A stretch of 62,974 bases of DNA from an uncultured Pirellulaceae bacterium (GCA_937921995.1 CAKZVF010000050.1:1-62974), one strand, 5' to 3'. Positions 1 through 9,835 are shown, counted from the stretch's first letter. Made by a program: numbers and translations. Notes: generated by a model not told the origin, from the letters alone.

Positions 1-228
1 GTCCCGCACGGGACGCGTGGATTGAAACATGAAAACATCCGAAGGCCAACAGGTCTATGACCGTCGCGTCCCGCACGGGACGCGTGGATTGAAACGTGGT
101 CAACAACGCAACCTTCCGCGGCCGAGCCGGTCGCGTCCCGCACGGGACGCGTGGATTGAAACCGTGCTTAGTTGACTGCTATCGCAGCGTCGATTGTCGC
201 GTCCATCGCGGTACGCGTAGATTGAAGC
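1..228 (+). CRISPR. Distal end of a type I-C-like CRISPR array
   Basis: Four 33-base repeats are seen at 1-28 (first five bases cut off by the window edge), 63-95, 130-162 and 196-228. They flank spacers 29-62 (34 bases), 96-129 (34) and 163-195 (33). The repeat begins GTCGCGTCCCGCACGGGACG and ends GTGGATTGAAAC, with an internal GTCCCG/CGGGAC palindrome. This matches the usual form of subtype I-C repeats. The last repeat has several substitutions (GTCCATCGCGGTACGCG, ending GAAGC), the normal sign of the leader-distal end. The leader and cas genes should therefore lie to the left, outside the window. No cas gene is seen here. Confidence 0.95.
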
Positions 229-239
229 TTAGAAAGCGA

Positions 240-389
240 AACGCAAAGATGTAAAGGCGCAAGGACACTCTGCGGTTTTTGGTGGATCAAGCTTCTGCGG
301 CAAAACCAGAACTAATTCTCGGCATTTTCTCAGCATCTGCTCCGAACGCTCTGCGGCTCAGCGCCCTCGCGCCGTTGCACCTTTGCGTT
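240..389. repeat. Imperfect inverted repeat downstream of the CRISPR array
   Basis: The left arm at about 240-263 reads AACGCAAAGATGTAAAGGCG. The right arm at about 365-389 is its near reverse complement (on the minus strand AACGCAAAGGTGCAACGGCG). The centre of about 100 bases has no convincing gene. Elements built on AACGCAAAGGCGCAA-type words are commonly dispersed in planctomycete intergenic DNA; that link is from memory and was not searched. The rest of the stretch up to 496 shows nothing further. Confidence 0.6.
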
Positions 390-496
390 AAAAAAAACAT
401 CGAAAGCATTACACACTCAACCTTTTTGTTCAGCGCTGAGTCCATTGAGAGCCATTCGTAGCTTGGCAACTTGCTCCAGCCGCAACATGTCCTATC

Positions 497-1552
497 TCAC
501 GCCGTTTGGCTGGCGAAGAATCGCTCCACGCGGTAACGCGCGGCGTAGTTTTGCAGCTGCATGGATTGCTCGATCAAATCCAGCGAATCCTGGCCGTCGA
601 AGATCACAAGGTCGATATACGCTTTGGCGTATCCGGTGGCTCCGCCCAAGATGCGACCAGCGCCGCGCTCGACGAGGATCTCGTTCAATTGCTCTTCAAT
701 TTTCGCGCGGACTTCGACTTCTTCGTCCTCGGGAAAGTCTTCGGCATCAATGGACAGATAGAGGAAATGAGCGCCCGTGCCGGACAGGGGATCGTTGTCC
801 AGCAATCCCTCGTGTTCCATAAACTCGCCCACCAACGGGAAGTGACACGTCGCACCGGCGATGGTGTCCGAACGAGGGTAACCTTCTTTGGGCTCGGGGA
901 CCGAGTAGCCAATGTACGTTTTGTCGGGTGCCTGTTTTTCCCAATCGTGCATCGCAGCCGCGGCCACGACTTCGGTCGCCAGCGACTTCAGCGGAATACC
1001 GTTTTCCGGTTTCTCACCGGCCAGTTCGATATTCCCGATCCACATCTCAGTGCCGATCTCGCCCATGACCTCATCCAAAAAGATGAACGCGACTTGGCTG
1101 TTGACGTCATCGTCCTCTAAATAGTTGGGGTGCCAGATCACGATGTCTAACACTTCCTCTTCTTCGTTGACTTCGAATTCGATCAAGACATCGTCGGCGT
1201 TGAATTCGTTTTCTTCGATGCGAATCCCAAACCCATCGCACAGGCCCGGTTGCCGAGAAGAATAAAACGTCCAGTTCTCCAATTTCGGAGCTTGCTCAAG
1301 CCAGAACGATGCCAGAAAACGCAAGTCGATGTTGCCGCTGGGGGAGAGCGTGAACGTGTGGCCGCCCTGATCACGAGGGCCAAACACATACGCAAATCCG
1401 GGCAGCCATTTATTGATCGCGGCGCTGACTTCGGGTTCCAAACCGGGACCGTCACCGGCTTCGATGCGTTGTTGGAAGTCCTCTGCATGTTCGACGAACC
1501 ATTCCCAAAACAACGTCACACGCGTTTTGAAAGTTAACGTTTCTTGGGGCAC
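497..1552 (-). CDS. Hypothetical protein, 351 aa, acidic
   Basis: An intact frame opens with GTG at 1552 and no better start is visible. The protein is soluble and strongly acidic, with no signal peptide and no membrane segment. The first 35 residues are an aromatic, helical stretch (LFWEWFVEHAEDFQQRIE), followed by mixed alpha/beta sequence with acidic runs such as EVNEEEEVLD near residue 130 and DFPEDEEVEV near residue 275. No family or catalytic motif is recognised. It stands alone between the CRISPR end and uvrA and is transcribed away from uvrA, so the neighbours give no clue to function. The even codon pattern and length support a real gene. Confidence 0.75.
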   Translation of the reverse strand: MPQETLTFKTRVTLFWEWFVEHAEDFQQRIEAGDGPGLEPEVSAAINKWLPGFAYVFGPRDQGGHTFTLSPSGNIDLRFLASFWLEQAPKLENWTFYSSRQPGLCDGFGIRIEENEFNADDVLIEFEVNEEEEVLDIVIWHPNYLEDDDVNSQVAFIFLDEVMGEIGTEMWIGNIELAGEKPENGIPLKSLATEVVAAAAMHDWEKQAPDKTYIGYSVPEPKEGYPRSDTIAGATCHFPLVGEFMEHEGLLDNDPLSGTGAHFLYLSIDAEDFPEDEEVEVRAKIEEQLNEILVERGAGRILGGATGYAKAYIDLVIFDGQDSLDLIEQSMQLQNYAARYRVERFFASQTA

Positions 1553-1894
1553 TGAACGGTTCCTGAATTCGAGCGGAGAACTGATTGGAAAAATGATGAA
1601 TACGTGCGCTGATCGCGGCGTGATAAAAGACCAGAACTACCGCAAAAAATCAAGGGTAATCAACTGTGATTGCAACCCCATTCATTCAGGTTCAAGGCCG
1701 ATTTAAACAACTTAGATGATCAATAGATGATCAAATTCGGCTTTTGCTCAAGGTTGACTTCGTGAAGGTTTTTAGAATTCTGTTTTAGATTTCCGAAAGT
1801 GACATCAACAAACAGTTTTCAAAACTTGAGGCCTCCCCCTGTCTTGGCGGTTGGGCATTGCAGAGGTTTCCGATAGACTATTGGGTTCGCTGAA
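1553..1894. other. Intergenic region between divergent genes
   Basis: These 342 bases separate the hypothetical gene at 497-1552 from uvrA and must hold both promoters. An 11-base word, TAGATGATCAA, is directly duplicated at 1713-1723 and 1724-1734. No clear LexA-type box, terminator or small gene is seen. Confidence 0.5.
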
Positions 1895-4800
1895 ATGATA
1901 CTCCATTGGATGGGAACCCCCTCAGATATGCCTGCTTCTGATATTGTTGTCAAAGGTGCCCGTGAACACAATCTTCAAGACGTCGACCTTGTCTTACCCC
2001 GCAACCAACTGATCTGCTTGACCGGTGTCTCCGGCAGCGGCAAAAGCTCGTTTGCCTTCGACACCGTTTTCGCCGAAGGCCAACGTCGGTACGTCGAAAG
2101 CCTCTCAAGTTTTGCTCGCCAGTTCCTCGGCCAGATGCCCAAACCGGACGTCGATCTGATCTCAGGGCTAAGCCCTTCGATATCGATCAGTCAAAAATCG
2201 TCCGGAAACAATCCACGCTCGACCGTCGGTACGATCACCGAAATTTATGACTTCTTGCGTATTCTTTATGCGCGCGTCGGCCAAGGGTATTGCCCCAAGT
2301 GCGATCAACCGATCTCCGCCCAATCGCGCGACCAAATCATCGGCGCGATCATGATGCAGAAGGACGACACCAAGTACTCGGTGTTGGCTCCGGTGGTGCG
2401 AAACCAAAAAGGCGAACACAAAGATCTGGTCATCGACCTGTTGAAGCAGGGTTTCACGCGTGCGCGGGTTGACGGTGAAACGGTTTCACTCTCTGGCGAA
2501 ATTAATTTAGACCGAACCAAACGGCACAACATCGAGGTCGTCGTCGAACGACTGACGGCGGGGCCAAGCATTCGAGGCCGGTTGACCGAGGCGGTTGAGA
2601 CGGCGCTGAAGTTGGGCAAAGGCACGCTTGTGCTGGAGATCGAAAATGAAGCCGCGGGACAGGCTCCTAAGGAATCAGATGCTCCGGTGGATACCGAAGA
2701 TACTGCGGAGCCAGTCGACGAAGAGAACGAAGCGACGGCTAAAAAATCCAGCCGAAAACGAAAGACGAAAAAGGCCGCTGTCGCCACGGGTACCACTGAC
2801 CGCGTTTATTCCTCTGAGTACGCTTGCGCGGCGTGCGGCATTGGTTTCTCACCACCGACGCCGCAGATGTTCAGCTTCAATAGTCCCCAAGGCATGTGCG
2901 GAAGTTGTGACGGCTTGGGCGAGTTGTTTACGTTTGATCCTGATTTGCTGATTTCGGATCCAAGTAAGTCGTTTCAACAGGGCTGCTTTGATCTGCTGGG
3001 GAAATGGAAAGATCTCGGGCGGTGGAAGCGGCACATTTATCAAGGCGTCGCGGATTGCTACGAGAAAGAGCACAACCTCGAAGCCGGCACGATGCTGGAA
3101 ACGGCTTGGGATGAGTTGCCCGAAGCGATCCAGGACGCTTGGCTGTACGGCACTGGCGAACTGAACATCACTTACACGTGGCGCGGCGGTGCGTCGCCGA
3201 TGAAGTACGGTGGTAAGTTCGCGGGAATCACAGCGGAACTGGACGAACGATATCATAAGACGACCGGTGCGGCCAAAATCCGTAAACTGGAAGCCTTCAT
3301 GAACGAAGTCGAGTGTGTGGAGTGCGAGGGCTTTCGTCTGAACGAACAGGCCCGTCACTTCCGATTGAAAACAAAGCGTCCACCGTTCGCCGACAACCCG
3401 AATCTATCGTTGCCGGAGGTTTGTGATCTCTCGATCGCAGAGGCGTTTGATTTCTTCTCCGAACTGGAGCTGGAGTCGACGCGCGCGTTTGTGGCGATTG
3501 AGCCGATCAAGGAAATTCGCAACCGCCTGGGATTCCTGCTGAACGTCGGTCTGGACTATTTGACGCTCAACCGCACCGCACCAACGCTCTCCGGTGGTGA
3601 GAGCCAACGGATTCGACTGGCGGGGCAAATCGGTGCGGGGCTGGTGGGCGTGCTGTATATCTTGGACGAACCGTCGATCGGTTTGCACTCGCGGGACAAC
3701 GATCGACTGATCAGTACGCTGAAGAACCTGCGCGACCTTGGCAACACGGTCGTCGTTGTCGAACATGACGAAGACACGATGCGGGCCAGCGATTACTTGA
3801 TCGACTTTGGTCCCGGCCCCGGTGTCCGTGGCGGTGAAGTTGTGGTCGAGGGGCACCCTTCGGAGATTATTAAATCCAAGGACAGCCTGACTGCGCAATA
3901 TCTGGCCGGCGGTCTTGAAATCGCGATCCCCGAAAACCGGCGACAGCCCAAAGTCGACAAACAAGTCATCATCAAAGGGGCGCGGCACAACAACCTGCGT
4001 GATGTCGACATCGAAATTCCTTTGGGTAATTTTGTCTGCGTTACAGGCGTATCGGGAAGTGGGAAGAGTTCGTTTGTGAACGAGATCCTGGTCGAGACGC
4101 TGCGCGAAAAACTTAATGGTGGCATCGGTGATCCCGGCGACCACGATGAAATCACCGGCGTCGAACTACTGGATAAGATGATCGCGATTGATCAAACGCC
4201 GATCGGCAGGACGCCGCGATCCAACCCCGGCACGTACATCAAACTGTTTGATGAGATCCGAAAACTTTACACGCAGCTGCCCGAAGCCAAGACGCGCGGC
4301 TACGCGCCGGGCCGGTTCAGCTTCAACGTCAAAGGCGGACGTTGCGAAGCGTGCGAGGGCAACGGGTCGAACAAATTGGAAATGGATTTCTTGGCCGACG
4401 TGTGGGTGAAGTGCCCGGTTTGCATGGGCAAACGCTTCAACCGAGAAACGTTGCAAGTAAAGTTTCGCGACAAGTCGATCGCCGATGTGTTGGAGATGGA
4501 AATCGAAGAGGCGCTGACCTTCTTTGAGAACATTCCAAAGATTCACAGCAAACTACTGACGCTACAGGCGGTGGGACTCGAGTATCTGCAGATCGGTCAG
4601 CCGTCGCCGACGCTATCCGGTGGTGAAGCCCAGCGTGTGAAGCTGGCTCGTGAGTTGGTCAAGCGTAGCACCGGCAAAACTTTGTATCTGTTGGACGAAC
4701 CGACAACAGGACTTCACTTTCACGACATTCAGTTGTTGTTGAAAGTGTTGCAAGACTTCGTCGAAGCCGGCAACACTGTGTTGGTCGTTGAACATAATTT

Positions 4801-7800
4801 AGACGTGATCAAAACGGCCGACTGGATCATCGACATCGGACCCGAAGGCGGCTCGGGCGGTGGTAAAGTCGTTTGCGCTGGTCCGCCGGAGAAAGTTGCG
4901 GCTTGTGATGAGTCGTACACCGGTCGCGCGTTGAAAAAAGCGATGGGCGACACGCCCGAGATCCCTGCGCCGAAGAAGGGGAAATCGGCTCAGCCCGTGC
5001 TGGCCGAAACGATCAAAGTCCGCGGTGCCGAACAGCACAACCTGCGCACGGTCGACGTGGATATTAAACGTGACGAGATGACAGTCTTCTGCGGGCCCAG
5101 TGGCAGCGGCAAGAGTTCGATGGCGATGGACACGATCTACGCCGAGGGTCAGCGGCGGTATGTGGAAAGCCTTTCCTCGTACGCGCGTCAATTCGTTAAC
5201 CAGTTGGAAAAACCGCGAGTCGAATCTATCGAGGGGCTTTCGCCGGCGATCGCGATCGAGCAAAAGAATTTAGGATCGACGCCGCGCAGTACCGTCGGCA
5301 CCGTGACCGAGGTCTATGATTATTTGCGGATCTTGATGGCGCGGTTGGGGACACCGTATTGTCCGGACTGTGATAATCCCATCGGCACCCAGACCAGCGA
5401 CGACATCGTCGATAAAGTGATGGCGTACGAGGCGGGGACCAAGCTGATGCTGATGGCTCCGATTGAATTGGACGTCAATCAGACGTACGAAAAGTTGTGG
5501 GAAGAGATTCGCGCGATGGGTTTCCAACGTTTGCGAGTCGACAATAACACCATCAGCATCGACGAAGTGCCGGAGTTAAGTCGGCGCAATCGCCACAGCA
5601 TCGAAATCGTGGTGGACCGGATTGTCGTGAAACCCGAATCGCGTTCTCGTATCGCCGACAGTGTCGAAGCCGCGCTGTCTGTTGGTAAAGGTGTCTGCCA
5701 CGTGGCCGAACCGGCGGCCAAGGTGCCTGAAGCGCATTGGAAAGTCGTCAATCATTCGCAGCATTTGGCCTGTGATTGCTGCGGCCGGAGTTTCGAACCG
5801 CTGACGCCGCACAACTTCAGCTTCAACAGTCAGTTGGGCTGGTGTCAGGATTGTGAAGGCATCGGGGTTCAGACCGGAGCGAATCCTTCAGCGGTCATGA
5901 ACGATGATGAACTTTCGCTCAAAGAAGGAGCGATCGGCCTGTGGCCTGACGTCAGTGAAAAAATGTCCTTGGCGATGCTCAAAGCGCTGACCGACGGGAC
6001 GGGGATCCCGATCAACAAACCGTTCAATCAGCTCGACGCGCGGCAGCGCCGAATGATCTTTTATGGAACCGGTGACCGTTGGTTCGATGTGACCGACAAA
6101 GACGAAAACGTGTTGTACTCGTTCCAGTTCAAAGGCGTTTTCCCGACGCTGGAAGAAGCGTCTCGTTTGTCCGCGAATCTGCGGGCGCGGATGCAGTCGC
6201 TGATTGGCGAAGTGGAATGTGGTGGTTGCGGCGGAAGTCGGTTGCGCGACGATGCGGCTGCCGTGCGGTTCCGCGATACGACGATTGATGGAATTTGTCG
6301 GATGCCGCTGGGAGTGCTGATTAAAACGATCAATAAATGGAAGCTGGACAAACGCGAAAAGAAAATCGCCGGCGAACTGATTCGCGAGATTAAAAGTCGA
6401 GTGGAATTCCTCAACGATGTTGGATTGGAATACATCACGATCAACCGGACCGCGGCATCGTTGTCCAACGGTGAGGCTCAACGTATCCGTTTGGCCAGCC
6501 AATTGGGCAGCGGATTGTGCGGCGTATTGTATGTGTTGGACGAACCGACGATCGGATTGCACCCACGCGATAATACGCGACTGCTAAAAGCTCTGCACCG
6601 CTTGCGGGATCTTGGCAACACATTGATTGTGGTGGAACACGATCGCGAGGTGATTGAGAACAGCGACGCGATCTGCGATTTTGGTCCGATGGCGGGTGTC
6701 AACGGTGGCGAGATTGTTGCATCGGGGGCACCGAAGGATATGGGAAAGAAAAAGGAGTCGGTTACCGGTCCCTTCATCAGTGGCAAGAAAGGGATTCCGA
6801 TTCCAACCAATCGCCGCCCTGCCCTGTCCTTAGATCCCGAATTCAAAGATGTCGATTTCACCAAGCCCCGTCCGGTGAAGAAGGCTGTGAAAAAGAAAAA
6901 GGTCAAGAAGAAAGCGCCCACGAAAACGGTCGCTCGCCGGATGCCGACGGCGGTTTCGATGGCCAACACGATTGATGTTGTCGGTGCGCGGCACAACAAC
7001 TTGAAAGACATCACCGTCCGGTTCCCGCTGGAGGCGCTGACGGTCGTAACCGGCCCCAGTGGTTGCGGTAAGAGTAGTTTGGTCAACGAGATTCTCTATA
7101 AGTCGCTGGCAAGACGTTTGCACCGATCGGCTGCCACGCCGGGAACGCATAAAGGGATCCGCGGCATCGACAGCATCAACAAAGTCATCCGCGTTGATCA
7201 AACGCCGCTTGGCAATTCTCCGTCGTCCAATCCGGCGACCTATACCGGTGCGTTTGATTTGATCCGGGAACTGTTCGCTCAGTTACCGGACGCGAAGATC
7301 CGTGGTTTCACCGCCCGTCGATTTAGTTTCAACGTACCCGGCGGACGCTGTGAAGAATGTTTTGGTAACGGTCAAATTTGCATTGAAATGCACTTCCTGC
7401 CCGATGTTTGGGTCGAGTGCCAGGCTTGCAAGGGCCGGCGGTATAACGAAGACACGTTGGCGGTACGTTATGAAGGCAAAACGATCGACGATGTTTTGAA
7501 GATGTCATGTGCACAGGGCCTGGAACATTTTGCCAACATCCCCAAGATCCGGCGCATCCTCAAAACGCTGTGTGATGTTGGCTTGGATTATGTGACGCTT
7601 GGCCAAAGTGCTCCGACGCTTTCTGGTGGTGAAGCCCAACGGGTGAAGCTGTCGGCAGAACTGGCGCGGCCGGACACTGGGCGGACGCTGTATTTGCTTG
7701 ACGAACCGACGACTGGTTTGCACTTCAATGACCTGATGAAACTGTTGGAAGTGATTCAGCGCTTGGTCGACGTGGGCAACACGGTGGTCTTGATCGAGCA

Positions 7801-9085
7801 CAATTTGGACATCATCAAAGCGGCGGACTGGGTGATCGACATGGGACCTGAAGCGGGGACCGGAGGAGGCCAAGTCGTAATTCAAGGGACGCCAGAAACA
7901 ATTGCCAAATATGCGGAGGCCGCGTTGAAAGAGCACGCTGGCGAAAATGGCAAAGCGCCGAAAAAGAAAGCGGCGAAAAAACCGACAAAGAAAGCCGCTG
8001 CGGTGCGGTTGGATCGAAGCTACACCGGCGAAGCGCTGATCCCCGTGCTCAAGGAAGGCCCGTACAAGAAACGCAAAGTGTACGATCCCGACAAGGAAGA
8101 TCGCTGGAAGCGTGGGGACATCGACATTGAGGACGTGGGCGCGACGGCGCAGATGCCATGGGAAGCCGATGGGCGTCGCTGGCATACGCAAGACCGCGTC
8201 GGTCGCGCGGGCGAACAAGTCAAATGGGATGGACGGATTCTTTCTGAGGTCGTTGATCGCATCGAACAGCACGAGAACTTTGCTGACACCGATTGGAATC
8301 AGCGCGGGTCGGTCGACATCGCCAGTAATAAGAAAACCGAGGGTTGGTTTTTCCACGCGGTCACGGGCGATACTTGGTTTGTGAAACTGCAGTTCCGTGT
8401 TCGTCCAAGGGCGTTCAAACGCGAGGAGTTGATAGATCAAGTGCCGCTGCTGTCGGCGAACGATTTAGAGGACATTCCCGTTTACGGAAACGCGCCGCGC
8501 GTGAAGTTGACCAATGCAAAATCCGCGTGGCAGGAGATCGAGTTCAAGGTGCACTCGTTTGATGAAATCAACCACGATGGGTTTTGGCGTTTTGTTGACG
8601 ACGCGATTGCCAGCTTCCAGAACAAGGCCGAGATTGCCAAAGCAGCCATTGAAGCGAATTCGCCTTGGGCAAAATTGGGTAAGAAATGGCACCTGATGCG
8701 AAAGGGGTTCACGCCTGAAACGGAAGTCCAATGGGACAAGAAGGTCTTGGAAACGATGTGTGCAGCGCTGAGTGAACTTGCGCCGGCGGGTGAGTTCCAG
8801 TGGAAGAATAAAGAGGAAGTCCATTTTGTGTTGCCCGATCAGAAGTTGCCTTGGGTGACGCTGCAAACGAAGAAACCCGACGCGCTTTGGGTGTTGGTGG
8901 CGGGGCCTGAGGGGACGTTGAAACTGGATCATGTCCGAGGGCTGGCCGATTCTGCCAATCTTGAAATGATTGACGATCGAGACGTTATGCGAATGGCGTT
9001 TTCATCCAAGGAGCAGGTGCAGAACGCGGCGATGGAGAAGTTTCTCAGCGGCGTCTTACAAACGATGATGGCGGGGAGTCGTTAA
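1895..9085 (+). CDS. uvrA: Tandem double UvrA (four ABC domains) with C-terminal extension
   Basis: This 2396-residue protein is two complete UvrA units in one chain. UvrA is the damage-sensing ATPase of nucleotide excision repair and loads UvrB. Walker A motifs lie near residues 44 (GVSGSGKSS), 718 (GVSGSGKSS), 1067 (GPSGSGKSS) and 1720 (GPSGCGKSS). ABC signatures lie near 565, 906, 1523 and 1909; the third reads LSNGE instead of LSGGE. Both halves keep the UvrB-binding insertion and the CxxC zinc pairs (CAACG...CGSCDG, CEACEG...CPVCMG; CDCCG...CQDCEG, CEECFG...CQACKG). Lysine-rich linkers occur near residues 285-300, and near 1665-1690 inside the second half. About 350 residues after the fourth ABC domain match nothing I recognise. 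Typical UvrA is about 940 residues. The start may be ATG 1895 or the in-frame ATG 1928 just before the conserved core. No uvrB or uvrC is nearby. Confidence 0.95.
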   Translation: MILHWMGTPSDMPASDIVVKGAREHNLQDVDLVLPRNQLICLTGVSGSGKSSFAFDTVFAEGQRRYVESLSSFARQFLGQMPKPDVDLISGLSPSISISQKSSGNNPRSTVGTITEIYDFLRILYARVGQGYCPKCDQPISAQSRDQIIGAIMMQKDDTKYSVLAPVVRNQKGEHKDLVIDLLKQGFTRARVDGETVSLSGEINLDRTKRHNIEVVVERLTAGPSIRGRLTEAVETALKLGKGTLVLEIENEAAGQAPKESDAPVDTEDTAEPVDEENEATAKKSSRKRKTKKAAVATGTTDRVYSSEYACAACGIGFSPPTPQMFSFNSPQGMCGSCDGLGELFTFDPDLLISDPSKSFQQGCFDLLGKWKDLGRWKRHIYQGVADCYEKEHNLEAGTMLETAWDELPEAIQDAWLYGTGELNITYTWRGGASPMKYGGKFAGITAELDERYHKTTGAAKIRKLEAFMNEVECVECEGFRLNEQARHFRLKTKRPPFADNPNLSLPEVCDLSIAEAFDFFSELELESTRAFVAIEPIKEIRNRLGFLLNVGLDYLTLNRTAPTLSGGESQRIRLAGQIGAGLVGVLYILDEPSIGLHSRDNDRLISTLKNLRDLGNTVVVVEHDEDTMRASDYLIDFGPGPGVRGGEVVVEGHPSEIIKSKDSLTAQYLAGGLEIAIPENRRQPKVDKQVIIKGARHNNLRDVDIEIPLGNFVCVTGVSGSGKSSFVNEILVETLREKLNGGIGDPGDHDEITGVELLDKMIAIDQTPIGRTPRSNPGTYIKLFDEIRKLYTQLPEAKTRGYAPGRFSFNVKGGRCEACEGNGSNKLEMDFLADVWVKCPVCMGKRFNRETLQVKFRDKSIADVLEMEIEEALTFFENIPKIHSKLLTLQAVGLEYLQIGQPSPTLSGGEAQRVKLARELVKRSTGKTLYLLDEPTTGLHFHDIQLLLKVLQDFVEAGNTVLVVEHNLDVIKTADWIIDIGPEGGSGGGKVVCAGPPEKVAACDESYTGRALKKAMGDTPEIPAPKKGKSAQPVLAETIKVRGAEQHNLRTVDVDIKRDEMTVFCGPSGSGKSSMAMDTIYAEGQRRYVESLSSYARQFVNQLEKPRVESIEGLSPAIAIEQKNLGSTPRSTVGTVTEVYDYLRILMARLGTPYCPDCDNPIGTQTSDDIVDKVMAYEAGTKLMLMAPIELDVNQTYEKLWEEIRAMGFQRLRVDNNTISIDEVPELSRRNRHSIEIVVDRIVVKPESRSRIADSVEAALSVGKGVCHVAEPAAKVPEAHWKVVNHSQHLACDCCGRSFEPLTPHNFSFNSQLGWCQDCEGIGVQTGANPSAVMNDDELSLKEGAIGLWPDVSEKMSLAMLKALTDGTGIPINKPFNQLDARQRRMIFYGTGDRWFDVTDKDENVLYSFQFKGVFPTLEEASRLSANLRARMQSLIGEVECGGCGGSRLRDDAAAVRFRDTTIDGICRMPLGVLIKTINKWKLDKREKKIAGELIREIKSRVEFLNDVGLEYITINRTAASLSNGEAQRIRLASQLGSGLCGVLYVLDEPTIGLHPRDNTRLLKALHRLRDLGNTLIVVEHDREVIENSDAICDFGPMAGVNGGEIVASGAPKDMGKKKESVTGPFISGKKGIPIPTNRRPALSLDPEFKDVDFTKPRPVKKAVKKKKVKKKAPTKTVARRMPTAVSMANTIDVVGARHNNLKDITVRFPLEALTVVTGPSGCGKSSLVNEILYKSLARRLHRSAATPGTHKGIRGIDSINKVIRVDQTPLGNSPSSNPATYTGAFDLIRELFAQLPDAKIRGFTARRFSFNVPGGRCEECFGNGQICIEMHFLPDVWVECQACKGRRYNEDTLAVRYEGKTIDDVLKMSCAQGLEHFANIPKIRRILKTLCDVGLDYVTLGQSAPTLSGGEAQRVKLSAELARPDTGRTLYLLDEPTTGLHFNDLMKLLEVIQRLVDVGNTVVLIEHNLDIIKAADWVIDMGPEAGTGGGQVVIQGTPETIAKYAEAALKEHAGENGKAPKKKAAKKPTKKAAAVRLDRSYTGEALIPVLKEGPYKKRKVYDPDKEDRWKRGDIDIEDVGATAQMPWEADGRRWHTQDRVGRAGEQVKWDGRILSEVVDRIEQHENFADTDWNQRGSVDIASNKKTEGWFFHAVTGDTWFVKLQFRVRPRAFKREELIDQVPLLSANDLEDIPVYGNAPRVKLTNAKSAWQEIEFKVHSFDEINHDGFWRFVDDAIASFQNKAEIAKAAIEANSPWAKLGKKWHLMRKGFTPETEVQWDKKVLETMCAALSELAPAGEFQWKNKEEVHFVLPDQKLPWVTLQTKKPDALWVLVAGPEGTLKLDHVRGLADSANLEMIDDRDVMRMAFSSKEQVQNAAMEKFLSGVLQTMMAGSR

Positions 9086-9130
9086 ACGCAGAATCACATT
9101 GCCGAGTCTCAGTTTCCGGTTTTTATTAAC

Positions 9131-9152
9131 CCAAAATCCAAAATCCAAAATT
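9131..9152. repeat. Short CCAAAAT direct repeat
   Basis: The word CCAAAAT is repeated three times in tandem just upstream of the gene at 9179. A similar AT-rich run built on AAAATTC occurs at 23113-23134. Such runs are common intergenic filler in many bacterial genomes. Confidence 0.5.
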
Positions 9153-9178
9153 GAATTTAGTTTTTCAAAACAAGTCCT

Positions 9179-9835
9179 ATGGCCACAATCGCTTCTCAAG
9201 TTCCTAAAAACCTATCGTTTCGTTTCCGTATCCCCTGCCGGAAAATTTCTGGCACGGCCAGCGCGAAGACGGTGCTGGATGAGTCCTATCAGATTCCCAA
9301 TTTCAGCGCGATGGACGCGATGGAGCAGTACGCAGATGTCCGCATGGGATGGGGCAAGACGGGGTTGGTGGTGTCGATCGAAGTGACCGGCAAATCAAAA
9401 TCGCTGTGGTGCAGAGAGTCGGCCATTTTGGAAAGTGATGGGCTGCAGGTGTGGGTGGATACGCGCGACACTCACAATGTGCATCGGGCCACGAAATTCT
9501 GCCATTGGTTTATCGCGATGCCTGCCGGCGGCGGTGCGAAGAAAGACAAACCGATCGGCAACATGCTCAAGATCAACCGCAGCCGCGAAGACAGCCCTAC
9601 GCTGAACCGGCAAAAGGTTTCTGTTGACGCCAAGGTGACCAAAGGCGGCTATCAGATGACGCTGTTTATTCCTGGCAAGGCGCTCAATGGCTGGAATGTG
9701 GACGAGCAACGCAACCTTGGATTTAATCTGGCCGTCATTGACAGCGAAAAGGGCTGGCAGACATTGGCGATCGGGCCTGAGCTGCCCATCAGCGAAGATC
9801 CAAGTCTGTGGCAGACGATTCAGTTGGTGGATTGA
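9179..9835 (+). CDS. CBM9-like beta-sandwich protein, 218 aa
   Basis: A small soluble protein without a signal peptide or membrane segment. The middle reads ESDGLQVWVDTRDTHNVHRATKFCHWF (residues about 82-108), followed by a later segment with VTKGGYQMTLFIPGKALNGW near residue 155. This arrangement (DG.Q.W.D.RD, then a basic G-Y-.-.-.-.-F-IP segment) resembles the carbohydrate-binding module family 9 or DOMON-like fold in which planctomycetes are rich. Binding to sugar is only inferred. It follows uvrA by 93 bases on the same strand, but the link is probably accidental. Confidence 0.75.
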   Translation: MATIASQVPKNLSFRFRIPCRKISGTASAKTVLDESYQIPNFSAMDAMEQYADVRMGWGKTGLVVSIEVTGKSKSLWCRESAILESDGLQVWVDTRDTHNVHRATKFCHWFIAMPAGGGAKKDKPIGNMLKINRSREDSPTLNRQKVSVDAKVTKGGYQMTLFIPGKALNGWNVDEQRNLGFNLAVIDSEKGWQTLAIGPELPISEDPSLWQTIQLVD

